A DNA stretch of 64,000 nt, taken from Paroedura picta. Taxonomy: Eukaryota > Chordata > Lepidosauria > Squamata > Gekkonidae. The stretch covers positions 94,541,318 to 94,605,317 of the forward strand of contig NC_135372.1 of assembly GCF_049243985.1 (NCBI RefSeq), written 5' to 3'. The notes below the pieces were generated by a model. That model saw only the letters and a list, made by a program, of their open reading frames with translations, searched no databases and was not told the DNA's origin. This document shows, in pieces, positions 1 to 11,743 of this stretch. Position 1 is the stretch's first letter, and each line of letters starts with the position of its first letter. The position numbers and the translations under genes are program-made.

Positions 1-591
1 TATGATTCTAGGGCAAAAGTAGCTCATTGCTTACTGGTACTGCCTCTTCAAGGGGTGGTGGCAAAAGAGACTGGAAGTACCACTTGTGCTGAAGCACTGC
101 TCAGTCTGCTTCATACAGGCTTATTTTCAGCCCTGGACTCTAACAATGTTGTTTAAGTTTTTTAAAGACTGGATAGCAGCAAGGGAAAATTGCATTGGTG
201 GTGTAAATGGAGTAGTTAATTGTACCTCAAAGTAACATTCCATTTCAGCATAACGTTCAAGAACTGATATCCATATTACTAAAAGAGACTTGCCAACAGC
301 CTGAAACATGATTACTTTGATAGTAAAAACAGGCTAATAAAAGTAGGGTGGCAAAATTTATTAGGTCCTTGGGAAGCAATAAAACAGCTCAAACTATATA
401 TGGCTCACTCAGGAATGTAAGAAAGTATGCAAAAGGAAGAAATCCAAGTTTAAAATGAAATCATGGAAAGAGCTGGAATTGGTAATAATATAAAGAGACA
501 AGGTTAAATTCTGAAGATTGATTGCATTTGGATTTTTGAAAATTCATTTTCCTTGCAGCATAGAATCCCAGGCAAACACTTTCTGTTTCAA

Positions 592-619
592 TGGGGTGGG
601 GTGGGGTGGGGTGGGGGGT
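592..619. repeat. (GGGGT)n simple repeat
   Basis: Five tandem GGGGT units followed by a G run. G-rich and potentially quadruplex-forming. Confidence 0.8.
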
Positions 620-1659
620 AGAGGAGGGCCAAATCCATTGAATTCAGCAAGATCCACAATGGAAAAACGATGTAAGTGGAGAATCAGCCCAGGATAGCCT
701 AATCTTGTTATATTTGCCAGATTACCTGGTAAAGCAGGGGTCCCTCTACCCAGGCTCCATCACCACCATCGATCAGCTGGATGACAGGGGTGAACTCATC
801 CAGAAAAAGAGAGAGATCCAGCATAATTACTCACGTGTCTGGAAGTGATGTCATCACTTCTGGGATATCAAGTGTGACATTCTGGTATTTGGGCAATCCC
901 AGCTTCACGCAAAGAAAAAAAAACACCCACCTTGATGGCGGAACCTTTCCACCCTAGCTGCATCCATGGGGATGCAGTAATCCAGGGTAGACAGGGCCTG
1001 CCATGGTAAAAGATCCCCTGTAGGGACACAGGAAGAAACCAGTGGCATCTCAGCACAGCCACCACCATTCAGAATCAGCCTTGCTGGCAGTGCCTTGACC
1101 ATACCTCTGCCACACTGGTTCCTGCTGACTCATGGCTGGCATCGCTACTTGGAAATCAATCCCTTGGCACATAGAGATCCAGTTTGTATTGAGGAGCCAT
1201 AGTTTGTCCCACTGAGGAAGTTTCCATATATTAATTAGTACATGTAAATTTCAACAACAGGGCAAATTTTGGTGTCCGAAGGTTGTTTTAGGTCAAGAAA
1301 ATTGGGTAGGGTATAACTCCCTCCCCCCTGCATGCTACAATCCCAAACTAGATTAGTATTACATTCCATGGCAATTTCCCCAGCAGGGCAAACTCATAGT
1401 CCTGTGATTAGAAGCTCGAATATGGCAATCTGGTCTCAACATGCCTGGGAACTGAGTTCCAAGCACTAAACATGCAATATATTTCTGATCTAAAGACCTT
1501 GTAGTGGACCTGTAGAGGATATGAGGATAATGGAATATGTAATTAGGCTCACTTAGCATATTATGAGATCTAAGAACAGCAGAAAAAGATGAGATAATAT
1601 TTTCTAAGGTAATATCTAATGTAATATTGCTTTAATTCCGTTTTAACTGCCACCATGCT

Positions 1660-1719
1660 GGAATTTGTAGTTTTGTGAGGGTGCAATTCTTTAGCACCCT
1701 TCACAGAACTACAATTCCT
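1660..1719. repeat. Fold-back (MITE-like) element
   Basis: An inverted repeat with arms of about 25 bases: GGAATTTGTAGTT...GGGTGC on the left and its near complement GCACCC...AACTACAATTCC on the right, separated by about 9 bases. The ACTACAATTCC motif is common at ends of non-autonomous hAT-type elements. Confidence 0.6.
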
Positions 1720-4700
1720 AAGATTTCAGTGAAAGAATTACAACTAAACCAGTGCTGATTTTGCACTTACTTTGTTTTTTCCATTGTCAGTCCTGTTGAA
1801 TTCAGATCAATTTGACAGGTCTTCCTCCTTCCTCCCCCCCTCCCAATAGAAACAGAAAGCCTTTTTCACTTGATTGGGGAAGCTCAGAGGGGGGAGGGGA
1901 GCAGTGGTCACGAAGCTTTCCTGAAATAGCGAGGGTGGGTGGTTAGGTGAAGTCCAGCTGGCATTAGTGCTTTATTTTTTCTCTTTTGACTCCCAAGCCA
2001 GCAACAGCCTCTCAGAGAATGAGGCAAATATCTGCTGAGAGAAGTGTGGGCTTCTGGAGCACAGTCATTTTAAATAGGGAGAGAAGTCTTGCAACTGGGA
2101 ACCAGGAAGTCTTTGAACTGATGCCTTGGCCAGTCAGGGAACACTGCTTTGCTATGTCAACATTGCAGGCATGGATCAGGAAGTTAATTTGCAAAAAGCA
2201 GAAATCTACACTTATACTGGTGCCGGTTTTTCAAATATCACAGCTTCTATCCACTTCTGGATATCGCAGGGGAAAGGTGGGGTCACCACCTTTCAATCAT
2301 GCATGTTGCAGAGGGAAAATTTAAAGCACCCAAAATCAAAATGGAAATTGAATTCAGTGCAGAGGGGAAGGATTTTGAGTTGGGAGTGGATTTATTTGAG
2401 TTGGGAGTGGATAAAAAGCTCTGTGCAGACTCGACCTAGATTAAGTCTGAGATGGCATAATATTCTTTTTTGTTAAAAGATCCAGTTCGAAGCATTTTTA
2501 AAATGAAGACAGCATTGAAAGGATTGAAGAAGATGGGTGCAAGGTTGAAGCCGCAGGAGGTGTCATTCCTCCTTTTCTTAGATAGCAACAGCTTCCTATA
2601 CAGTCTCTGAGTGAGGCTGAAATAGCAAGTCCAACTCGGGTTGAGTATTGCCCTTTCTGTGATGCAGAGCCAGGTTCCATATATAGGCATTCAACAGCTG
2701 TGTTTCTTGTTCCATTAAAATATGGGTTGGCCAGCATAGCTCAATGTATATGAGCATTTCCATGGTAACCAGCTTTGCTGACCCAAACAAAACTTAAAAA
2801 GTGTGACTTCAGAGTGGGAATTGGCAAGATGAAGAGTTGACCAGGGGACTAAAAACCCTGCCATAAAAATAGTGTTGAAGCAGATGAAGATAACATTAGC
2901 CTCCACATTTTTGACTAAGAGGAACATTTCCAGAAGGCATATGCTTTTGAAACCAGTAGCACTGGACAGAAAGTGGGCAAGGGAACCCCTATGACCAACA
3001 CTGGGGTTCAGGACTCCTGGCATCGTTTAAGCATAATAGATCCTTGCCAAGCCCTCCCTTCTGATCCGGATGCTCCATGTAGATTATTGGTGATGAGCAC
3101 AGGAATTGGTGCAGTGTGGGGCAAGTGTTGTGTGTGGCAAGTGGAAATAAATGTGACCCTCCTGTGGCATGCATGATGCTCACTGCATTTGCCAGCTGGC
3201 CATGGCCTCACGATATTAGCAATAATTTCCTGTGCTTTAGGCCAGCATTGAAACAAAATCTACCTCTTACCATAACCACATTTTGTTCCAATATGATCAG
3301 TCCCCCAAAGTGGTCCTTTTTCACAAGAAAACTCACTACAGAAAATCACTTGACAGCCAGGTCAGCCTCTTCATTGAGCATCAGGATGTGTAACTGTTAT
3401 TTCTTAAGTTCCTTGTTTGGTTGGTTGTTTGTTCCGGACAAAAGCACATACTGTAACAAAGTCCTGTTCAACTGGTCCTAGCAGAAATCTTGCTTGATCC
3501 CCTTCTGGGCTGTTGTCCTGCTTCTTCTCTCCCCCCACCCCCTGTTATCAGAGCATTTCTCTCTCACCCTCCCCACCATGTTTTTTTTCAGATGTAATTT
3601 GCACAATTGCACCCATGTAGTCACATCATAATTTAAATAGTTGATCTCTGCTAATTTCTTTCAGCAAAATCACAGATAGAGCTGGTGTTGTCTAAAGGCT
3701 AAGAAACTTAGAGAGTAGGTTTGCGCAAGCATTTTTATTGCTCAGTGACTGCATCATCAAGTAATGGCTGGCGTCACTTCAAAGACAATTTGGGGAGGAA
3801 GTAGCCATTATTAGGCAGCTGCAGCCAAAATGACAGAGAAACTTGCAGCATCTTAAAGGATTAATACACTTTTTTGTGGCATATGTTCTCTTGCACCAAA
3901 ACCCACTTTGTCATCTGTAAAAAGAAAGAGACATTTGTACATTCATTTGTGAGTCACCAAATGACAATCTGTGGAGCGATTTCCATGCATGTGTGAATTA
4001 TCCCCAGGAGGTAATGTGATTCAATTACCAAACAAAGCAAAACACAAATAATTAAGGATGAGTTTATTCCTTAAGGTATTTATGTGATAATTGCACATAA
4101 TACAAGTGCAAGAAATTTAACACTTAAAAAATTAACTTGTCTACACACAACATAACTAGGGTCAAGAAGAGCCTTCCTTAAAAGGTAGTGGTAAAAGTCC
4201 CACCTACCCTAGGAAACCTTTTATGTGACTTTTTTTTCATCTGATCCCATATAACTCAGGTTCTTCCTGTGTGTTCCAACTCTGCGTGTGGAGTTCCTTT
4301 CTATGAACAAAGATGGCTAAATTGAACTTCCTTCTTCAGAGGAGTCAGAAACTTCCATGCATTTTCTGCCATGACTATATTATGCTGCATTCAGTGTGTT
4401 TAGCTAGCCTGACTTATATGGCCTGATGTAACTCAGATGCCTTACTTTGATACTCCAAGGTCAATTTCCTGCTGTTGTATTTTATGCATACCTACCTCCC
4501 CAAACATTCCTCACCTCCTCAGCCTTATTACCCTCTGTTCCCCTTCCTGTTTGGTTCCCTTGTTTCCAGTGTCTTCTCATCCCTTGAAGCCTGTACTGTT
4601 ATCTACATATTATGACTCCCTTTGAACTGTGCCTGATTCTAGTTTCCAGAGAGGATGAGTCCTTATATTGCCTACACTATGCTTTGTGGTTCAATTCTGA

Positions 4701-4847
4701 GTATGTCTTCAAAGTAGATGCTTGCATTTCTAATAACGAAACTAATTCAAAGAGTTTATTTATTTAGAATTCAAAATCTCTCACAATAGGCAATAGACCC
4801 CATACTATACACTGGGGACAAAAAAAGGGAAATGTACTCTTGATGCT

Positions 4848-5137
4848 AGAGCCTCTTCTGGCGCAGAGTGGTAAGGCAGCAGAAATGCTGTCTGAAGCTG
4901 TCTGCCCATGAGGCTGGGAGTTCGATCCCAGCAGCCGGCTCAAGGTTGACTCAGCCTTTCATCCTTCCGAAGTCAGTAAAATGAGTACCCAGCTTGCTGG
5001 GGGGTAAACGGTAATGACTGGGGAAGGCACTGGCAAACCACCCCGTATTGAGTCTGCCATGAAAACGCTAGAAGGCGTCACCCCAAGGGTCAGACATGAC
5101 CCAGTGCTTGCACAGGGGATACTTTTACCTTTACCTT
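4848..5137 (+). mobile_element. Sauria-type SINE, copy 1
   Basis: A tRNA-derived head (GGCGCAGAGTGGTAAGGCAG and a B-box-like GGGAGTTCGATCCC), a central AAATGAGTACCCAGCTTGCT block, a Bov-B-like 3' part (GGGTCAGACATGAC) and an ACCTTT tail. It is flanked by a 13-base direct repeat, TACTCTTGATGCT, at 4835-4847 and 5138-5150, so both insertion edges are intact. Confidence 0.9.
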
Positions 5138-5886
5138 TACTCTTGATGCTGTGTTTGTAAGCCTCTCAGAAGTATTTGACAAGCCACTGTTGGGAATAGT
5201 GCAGAAGGAGACAAGTGACTTGCCCAAGACTGCAGCGGAGTACAAGACAGAGAGGCTCTGACCAACTATCAAACCAATCCTACAACTTCACATTTGCTGC
5301 TTCAGTATTCATGGTATGGAAGGCAAACTACGAAGGCTGAGAGATGCAACCTGCCCAGAGCCACAGGTGAATTTGAAGCAGTGGTGGGCATGAGGCCTCC
5401 CCCATTTTTGAAGGCCCAAAATATCTCCCTTTTGATTAATGTCCCTCAAATTGATTTCCATGCACACATTCCCTTTAGTTTAATACTGTACAGTCAGATA
5501 CCCCCCCCCCCAAATAATTTAAATCATCAGTAAAACAATCAGCCCCACCCAGTCCCAGTTTCTTGGTGTCTCAAAGCTCTCTTTTAGTGCAGACCAATAC
5601 TTTTTATTTGCTTTCACTCTTCCAGTTTAAAAAGCTGGGATTCAGGCCTCATTTAACAGTGATGCTAGTAAAACGAAATAACTGAACTTAGTGACTTTCC
5701 ACACACCCTATATTTTGTGTAAACTGGGCTTCTAATGCAGGTGAAAAGTGATTGCATATACTGTGCTGGCATGCCAGTACAGCAGCTTCTCTGGTCATAC
5801 GAACATTGCATGGATAGCCACTGATGGCCCAGTACAAATGACATGTTGGATGCATGTGTAGCCATACACAAGCAATACTTTTAAAT

Positions 5887-6010
5887 CAGGGGTAGTCAAA
5901 CTGCAGCCCTCCAGATGTCCATGGACTACAATTCCCATGCATTCACTGGCAGGGGCTCATGGGAATTGTAGTCCATGGACATCTGGAGGGCCGCAGTTTG
6001 ACTACCCCTG
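5887..6010. mobile_element. hAT-like fold-back element
   Basis: Near-perfect inverted arms of about 55 bases: CAGGGGTAGTCAAACTGC at the left end and its complement at the right, with an inner GGACTACAATTCCCATG arm pair. Only a short loop separates them. The CAGGGG ends resemble hAT termini, but no matching 8-base target duplication is visible. Confidence 0.7.
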
Positions 6011-6242
6011 CCAAGATTGAGGAAATTGCCAGATGCTGGCCAATCAGCAGCCACCTGGTGGCCTCCACGACAATCTGCCCCATGATGTTCTCCTCAAGGC
6101 TCTTCCTCTACAGAAAAAGGTGACAGTGTACCATTCTGGCTTCCATTGCTGAGAGGTGCAGAGAGTGAATGCTGTGAATTTTTAAATGCCCACAGTAAGT
6201 TAAATCAAAATCTTAAACAAATAAAGATGCAAGTCAACCTAT

Positions 6243-6310
6243 TTAATTGTTTGTTTGTTTTTTACATTTATATACCGACCTCCCCTAAGATGACAAATGT
6301 CTTAGGCACT
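6243..6310 (-). mobile_element. LINE/SINE 3'-end fragment
   Basis: The T-rich start followed by ACATTTATATACCGACCTCCCC is the reverse of the common squamate LINE 3' terminus (GGGCGGTATAxAAAT). Similar short tails occur at 16556-16690 and 27012-27130. Confidence 0.4.
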
Positions 6311-7945
6311 GCCACCCAACCATAGATTGTGACAACTACCCTAAATTAACCAAACTGAGATTGTCTTAAAAATTAAACCAAGGTTTGTAGTTACCAAGTA
6401 AAAATGAAGGTTATAGGTTTATTGCTACTCTGTGAAATGAATTCTTGAGGACACATCATTGGGAGTTTATGCACTTTTTAAAGAATCCCCTTCTTCTCTT
6501 TGAAATACTTCACAGATAGCAGAAGGCAACAGTTGCCTATTCAGATTAAATATGACAAGGTTCTGGAAAGGACAAATAAGAATGGTTTTATGCAAAGAAC
6601 AGAATGGAAAGCGGCAAACCTCCTTTGAACCTTGTTGTCACCACTAGCTGAGTGTCTTAACTAGGAAGCGTATAGGGACTGTGATTAGAAGAGAAGTAGG
6701 AGAGGGGGAATGGTTTTGCCCATACAGTTGATGCTCTTTTCCTCTCCATTCCTGCATCCATGGCATGAAATTAGCACAAATGTCAGAAAGGGGGTTGGTC
6801 CACTTGCTGCAAAGTAAACGCCTCTTTGCCTAATTTTGGGGAATGCAGCCAAATGGGAGATAGGCATTCTATTGCTACAATGAAGCAGTGCAAGTCTTTC
6901 CATTAAAAGAAAAATGTTCTGCATGGGATGTGGCTGAATTTTGTTACTCGTGTTTGTCACTTTTATTTCCTTTAAAGGACTAGGAGAGCATTCCAACAAA
7001 ATAATGGAAATGAATAGAACAATAATCAAACTGAAACAAAATAAACTTTTTAAAAACCATACCAAAATCTGTGTACGCATGTCTGGGAGTGAGTGATATA
7101 CATTGGCACCAAGGACATCACAGGCACTGTCCAATAGACACCTGTGACATCTATATAACTGTGTCACAAATAGGATCATATTAACAGTGGTGACTTTAAT
7201 TGAAGAGAAGGAAGTATCCCCTTTAATGAGCAACAATGGCATAGGCTGAAGGGGAGAGTCAGATCTTATTTCTGATGTATTACAAGCATGTAGCCATAAC
7301 CAATCAATCAATACAGTGTCTGAAAAAGTCCCACAGTGAACAAGTAGATTGGTATCTAAGCAGATATGTGCTATGCATTCAGAGACAAAGGCTGGTGGGA
7401 ACAGGAGAAAAGGAACTTATTCAAACTCGTATGGGAACCCAGAATGTGTGTCACAATGAATTCCGATGACAGAATCCACACTTCTGTCTTTCCTTTATAA
7501 ACCATCTAATTCATTACTACAGGATGCTGATAAAGAGTAAAATCCTTGGATGCCAGTAAACTGGCTAGTGCTGTCCACAGAAAACAAGAATATAAGGTGA
7601 ACCTCAGCAGTTCAGTTTGATAGTACATCTTATATACAAATAGGACATATTAGATACAACAAATACTTGTCTGTAAAGTGTACTAGGGAGCAGTTGGTAG
7701 GTCTACAGATGTCATTGTGAAGCACTCAACTGTCAACAAATAAAGCCAAACTCTCACACATCCTTGTCTTCCAAGTCAGATGCAGATGCACATAGCAAAA
7801 GGTAGTCATTTTAAAAATACTGAAGGAAAGTTGCTATTTCAAGAGAAACAGTGAAAAATTCTCTCCATTTCTTTTTATGACACTTATACCCTCTGAATTC
7901 CCACCCCAGTGACCCCCCCCACACACACACACACAACTTGCTTAC

Positions 7946-8119
7946 CATTTTCTGCATGTCTGCAGCTGGTGGAGAAACCTTGGACCGATACTGATTATGC
8001 AGGTCCACAATCAGCTTCTTCTCCTTCTCTGTAAGGGACCAGCTCAGCTCCATCGATGTGAGCAACAGGAGGAGGAGGAGGAGGAGGAGGAGGGGAATTC
8101 GCAGGCCAGAGCTCAGCAT
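7946..8119 (-). CDS. PI16: PI16 (peptidase inhibitor 16) coding exon 1: signal peptide and start of CAP domain
   Basis: This exon encodes 58 residues: a leucine-rich signal peptide (11 consecutive Leu, about residues 10-20) and then the beginning of a CAP/SCP domain, with the motif LTEKEKKLIVDLHNQYR and SPPAADMQKM. Human PI16, a secreted and GPI-anchored CAP protein, has the closely similar LTDEEKRLMVELHNLYRAQVSP...DMLHM, and as I recall its first exon also ends after that Met. The start is the ATG at 8119. An in-frame ATG 93 bases upstream (8212) would put a non-hydrophobic leader before the signal peptide and is less likely. The exon ends at a consensus donor (ATG|GTAAGC, donor at 7945), phase 0. 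The next CAP exon, which should carry GENLF and CGHYTQVVW motifs, is not visible in 1-7945, so intron 1 is at least 7.9 kb. The neighbour on the right is C6orf89 in the same orientation, as in human. Confidence 0.88.
8066..8092 (-). repeat. PI16: (CTC)n microsatellite inside the PI16 signal peptide
   Basis: A run of eight to nine CTC codons (GAG on the plus strand) encodes most of the polyleucine core of the signal peptide. A coding trinucleotide repeat can change length in frame, so the hydrophobic core length may vary between individuals or species. Confidence 0.8.
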
Positions 8120-8220
8120 TGTGGCACTGACTTGTTTTAACAGCCCACGAGTCTGGCAGACAGCTTTAAATCCCTTCCCAGAAAAAGGAACACCCAAAGC
8201 CCAAGATTGCAAGGAGGAAA
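8120..8220 (-). promoter_or_regulatory. PI16: Candidate PI16 core promoter and short 5' UTR
   Basis: Directly upstream of the PI16 ATG there is an A/T-rich box, GATTTAAAGC on the minus strand at about 8163-8172, roughly 45-53 bases before the start codon. It could act as a TATA variant giving a very short 5' UTR. There is no CpG island here, which fits a tissue-restricted gene. This is inferred from position and composition only. Confidence 0.25.
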
Positions 8221-9224
8221 TTTATCTTTTTATTAGAATGCATTTCAGAGCCATAGAGGGAACACACCCATCTCACATAGCATCACTGATGGAAGAAGAA
8301 TAATGGTCCTTAAGGGACTGTCAGACAAGCCATGCCCATTCTCTGAAATCAATTGTGTGCATAAAACCTGCACATCAACTAGTTCCCCAAAAGCTGGTTT
8401 GGGGACCAGGCTGCTGTAATCTGATGTTTAACCCACCAATAACCCTAAAAGCTAGCCCCCTTAAGCTTGCACATGGAATACTCCTTCCCAAACATTTTGC
8501 ATGCCAACCAAATATAAAACATACTCAAGGCTGCCTGTACCCATTAGCAAAATTGCATTGGATACTGAAACTGTGCGTGGTGGCCAATAATACTGAGCAA
8601 AAATCAGGACCAAAATCATTACCAGACTGGATCAGCCCTGTGGTCCTTCCAGACCTTTGTCTATACAATGAGCTCTGGCCAGGGTTGGGGGGGGGGGTTG
8701 TAGCAAAGATTATCTATATGTCTGCATCACTGCACAAATGCTATAACTGGGGGAATGCTGGTGGCCCAAGGGACTGCCACCTTCCCTCCCCCCCCCCAGC
8801 TCCATTCTTGTACTCGCTTGATAATGTAAGTGGTCAGCAACATTGGTTTCCCTGCAACATTGTCCTACTGTCAACCATCAGTTCTTTTACACAACACATT
8901 TTCCCTCTCTGGCACTGTAATCATGCCGAGTAGATCCTATGCTTTTGTTCCACCAACACCAAGTTTTCTAGAAGCATGAAGCCTTTTTGCCAGCACAAGA
9001 GGATCCAACTCATTATTTTAAAAAACAACCTTAGTCTGTGCAAATAGTTTCCATTCTGATTGGTGGACCATCCTGTGTAACTTGAACATTTGCATACTTA
9101 TATACCAAAGTGAAATGATATAAACAAATTGGTTCAGTTCATTAAATTCATAATGTGGTAAGCCACCAACACCCCCCCCCCCCCAGCATACTACAGGTCC
9201 CAAACTCGCAGAGGATTTCTAGCA

Positions 9225-10345
9225 GATTCTCCTCTACCTGCCCTTGAAGTAAGGACTGGATTTATAGGATCTGATTTATGGCCTCCCCCCCCCCCCAAAA
9301 AAAAAGATGCCCTCAGGAAAGTGCTTTCTGAGGAAATGACAGGTGCAGGTTCAGGACAGATCTTGTGTTAGCTGTATACACAACATAATCACAAGGGACC
9401 TCCATTTGACTCTCCTCTGCCTACCCTCTAAGCCTGCTGGCAATTGGATTTACGGTCCGAGTTATGGCCCACCAACAGAGGGGAAAACAGCAAAAACAAC
9501 AAAAAGCAAGAGTAATAGAACCCCGCAGAACAGACTCAAAGTCCTGGAGGATCCCTGCAGTAGAAACTGGTGGGGGGCACTTTTGCCAGCCCAGTAGAAC
9601 CAGTGCTACTGTGGCATTGCAAACCCAACAGTACTAAGATCAAGCCAGGAAAGTGTTTTTTGGCACTTTCAGGTACAAGTTCAAAAGTGTCTAGAATGGA
9701 CCCCCTACAAACCACACACACAATGCACAGGGAATCTCACTCAGCTGCCCATTCCTCTACAATCACTCCAAGTTGGGGTGGGTTACATTTCTGAATCCCT
9801 ATTTCAGATGCCGAAAAAGGGCCTTCCTGGTACTCTCTCTGGAAAAGACAGCTACGGTTAAAGCCAGGAATCTATGGATGCTCAGGAACAAGCCAGTGGC
9901 ACCAAACTCACAGGGAAACTTCACCTGGGCAGACTTCCCCCACTCCAGCCAGATGCTAGAAGCAAGGCAAGCATCATCCCCATGCCCGCAGCCTCCCCCC
10001 AAGATTCCAAAGGCATGTTCTGAAGGACAGATAGGTGGACTTCCCCAGAGTTTTGGCAGGGACTCCCCAAAGTTACCTCACAACAGCTTGGCATGCACCC
10101 CAGCCCCACCAGACAAGCAAGGGAAGCATGCCCAGTGCCCACAACTCTCAAAGCCAAGGGCTGACACACTGCAATGCATCCTTCTCTCTACAGGAAACAC
10201 CTGTTAGGCTGGCTGGGCCACCCACAATTCTCCAAAGGTCGATTTGGCAGGGACGAAAGGCAAACATGGCAGGAGATTTATGCCGGGGGCTCCCCAAAGT
10301 TACCCCATGTTGACAGCCTGGGAGGCACCCCAGCCACACCAGGCA
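9225..10345 (+). repeat. Diverged tandem/local duplications
   Basis: Two pairs of similar segments are visible. CTCCTCTACCTGCCCT...GGATTTATAGG near 9230 resembles CTCCTCTGCCTACCCT...GGATTTACGG near 9412, each followed at different distances by an AGGAAAGTG segment. CTCCCCAAAGTTACC plus GCACCCCAGCC near 10062 recurs near 10291 with GGCACCCCAGCC, a spacing of about 230 bases. Identity looks like 70-80 percent. No gene was recognised in it. Confidence 0.5.
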
Positions 10346-10908
10346 TAATAAAAGAAAGACTGCCCAACCAAATCTTTATGAAGTGTTCACATATGTTCAT
10401 ACACTGAAATAAATAATGCAGAGGGACTATTCCGAGTATGTTCCTAAGCAACTGTTATGCTTCTAGGGTTGTTTCCACAGTGCATGTTAGGAATAGCTCA
10501 TCTACAAACCTCTCCAAGTTATTACATTTCTGGTATCCCAGTTACAGTCTCCCCCAAAAGTTCTCTCCACCCTCCTGAATATGAAGACCTCTATATGCCA
10601 TGAAAGTGAAAGGGTGATAAGGCTGTATCCTACAAAACCTCACAGGAAAAGTCCCACACTGATAACATTTGGCCTTTGATAGCACAATGTTGTACGCGGC
10701 GCTTCCCCAACTCCATAGAACCACAGTAATGGACAGAACCTTATACTGGTGTGCTCTTTACCAAAGCCATCCAAAACCTTAGGTGTGAGTTTAACAGTAG
10801 TAGTAGACAGAAGTCATGCAGGTAGTTGGTGGCAGAAAGCAGGCTGGGAAGGACAGATTAGAGGAAAGGGGGTTTTACCTTAAGACTAGTCCCCCTCATA
10901 GTGGAAAC

Positions 10909-10975
10909 AGGGTTGCCAGGACCAGATTGGGGAAATTCCTGGAAGTTTGGTGCTGGAGCCTGTAGTTGCTTTGTA
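10909..10975 (+). mobile_element. Fragment of a GGGTTGCCA-type TIR element
   Basis: CAGGGTTGCCAGGACC and TTGGGGAAATTCCTGGA are the left part of the same family as the fuller copy at 17524-17739. The right end is missing. Confidence 0.55.
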
Positions 10976-11205
10976 GAGCAGAGGGTATTATGCATCTACC
11001 CTCTAACAAGAAAAGGACACACACATGCACACAGAGTAATAGAGCATCTTCCAGCTTCAGTCCCTGGCATTTCCAATTAAAAGGAAGGTGGAGCAGTGCT
11101 GTTTTCTGTTGCCCCAGAGGGGCAGACCAGAACCAATGAGTTGAAATTCATTCAAATGAGTTGAAATTAATTAATTAGCTAAACATTTGTAAGAAGACAG
11201 TTAGA

Positions 11206-11598
11206 GCGGTTCCTCGGTGACAGAGTGGTTCCTCGGGATGTGGTGGGCTCTCCGTCTTTGGAAGTTTTAAGCAGAGACTAGACTGTCATCTGACAGAAAT
11301 GCTGAATTTTGAACTTAGGCATATTGTGAGTGGGTGGGCAGGGAGGGATCTGCCAGTGTTTGTCTCTTGTGGCCCTTCCTTGCATACCCAGGGAATTGCT
11401 GATCACTGTTGTGGGATGGTAGGTGAATTTCCTCCAGGCCAGGCTGGGTTCTGGAGATTTTTGGTTTGGGGGATCACTTGAGCATGAAATTGGGGTCACT
11501 GTGGGTGGGCAGGTAGCTGTGAGTTCCTGTATTGTGCAGGGGGTTGGACTAGATGACCCTGGAGATCCCTTCCAATTCTATGGTTCTATGATTCTATG
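11206..11598 (+). mobile_element. CR1 LINE 3' UTR
   Basis: The sequence ends GGGGGTTGGACTAGATGACC...TTCCAATTCTATG followed by a GATTCTATGA repeat, the hallmark 3' end of CR1. It is a 5'-truncated copy without the reverse transcriptase part. Upstream it reads GTGGTGGGCTCTCCGTCTTTGGAAG, the usual CR1 terminal region. Confidence 0.85.
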
Positions 11599-11649
11599 AA
11601 CTACTGTTAGGAGATATGAAGGACCCTAGTGTGAATGGGTAAAGCTCTG

Positions 11650-11743
11650 AGATTCTAGAGAACCATGGCCAGCCAAAATAGCCAGTAATGACCTTGACAG
11701 AACAATGGTCTGATTCAGTATATGGCAACTTCCTGCATGTTCA
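11650..11743 (+). repeat. Squamate interspersed repeat (TGGTCTGATTCAGTATA family)
   Basis: It ends ATGGTCTGATTCAGTATATGGCAACTTCCTGCATGTTC in form. The same family in reverse orientation is seen at 43701-43800 (AAGAACATAGCAACAACCCTGCTGGAT). The class is uncertain. Confidence 0.5.

Larger units (their letters stand above)
1..7945 (-). other. PI16: PI16 intron 1 (partial)
   Basis: No exon was recognised on either strand. The stretch holds simple repeats (592-619), a fold-back at 1660-1719, a Sauria SINE at 4848-5137, a hAT-like fold-back at 5887-6010 and a LINE 3' tail at about 6243-6310. The 208-codon minus frame at 6685-7311 resembles no family I know. Confidence 0.6.

Noticed and set aside
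6685-7311. 208-codon minus frame considered as PI16 exon 2
   Set aside because: One alternative frame shows MQEW...KEH, faintly like the CAP MEEWHHEREH, but GENLF, CGHYTQ and splice sites are absent.
8120-8212. Upstream ATG extending PI16 by 31 residues
   Set aside because: It would place a polar leader before the signal peptide; the conserved start is at 8119.
8355-8933. 192-codon plus frame
   Set aside because: No recognisable motif or splice context, and it crosses poly-G and poly-C runs. Treated as chance.
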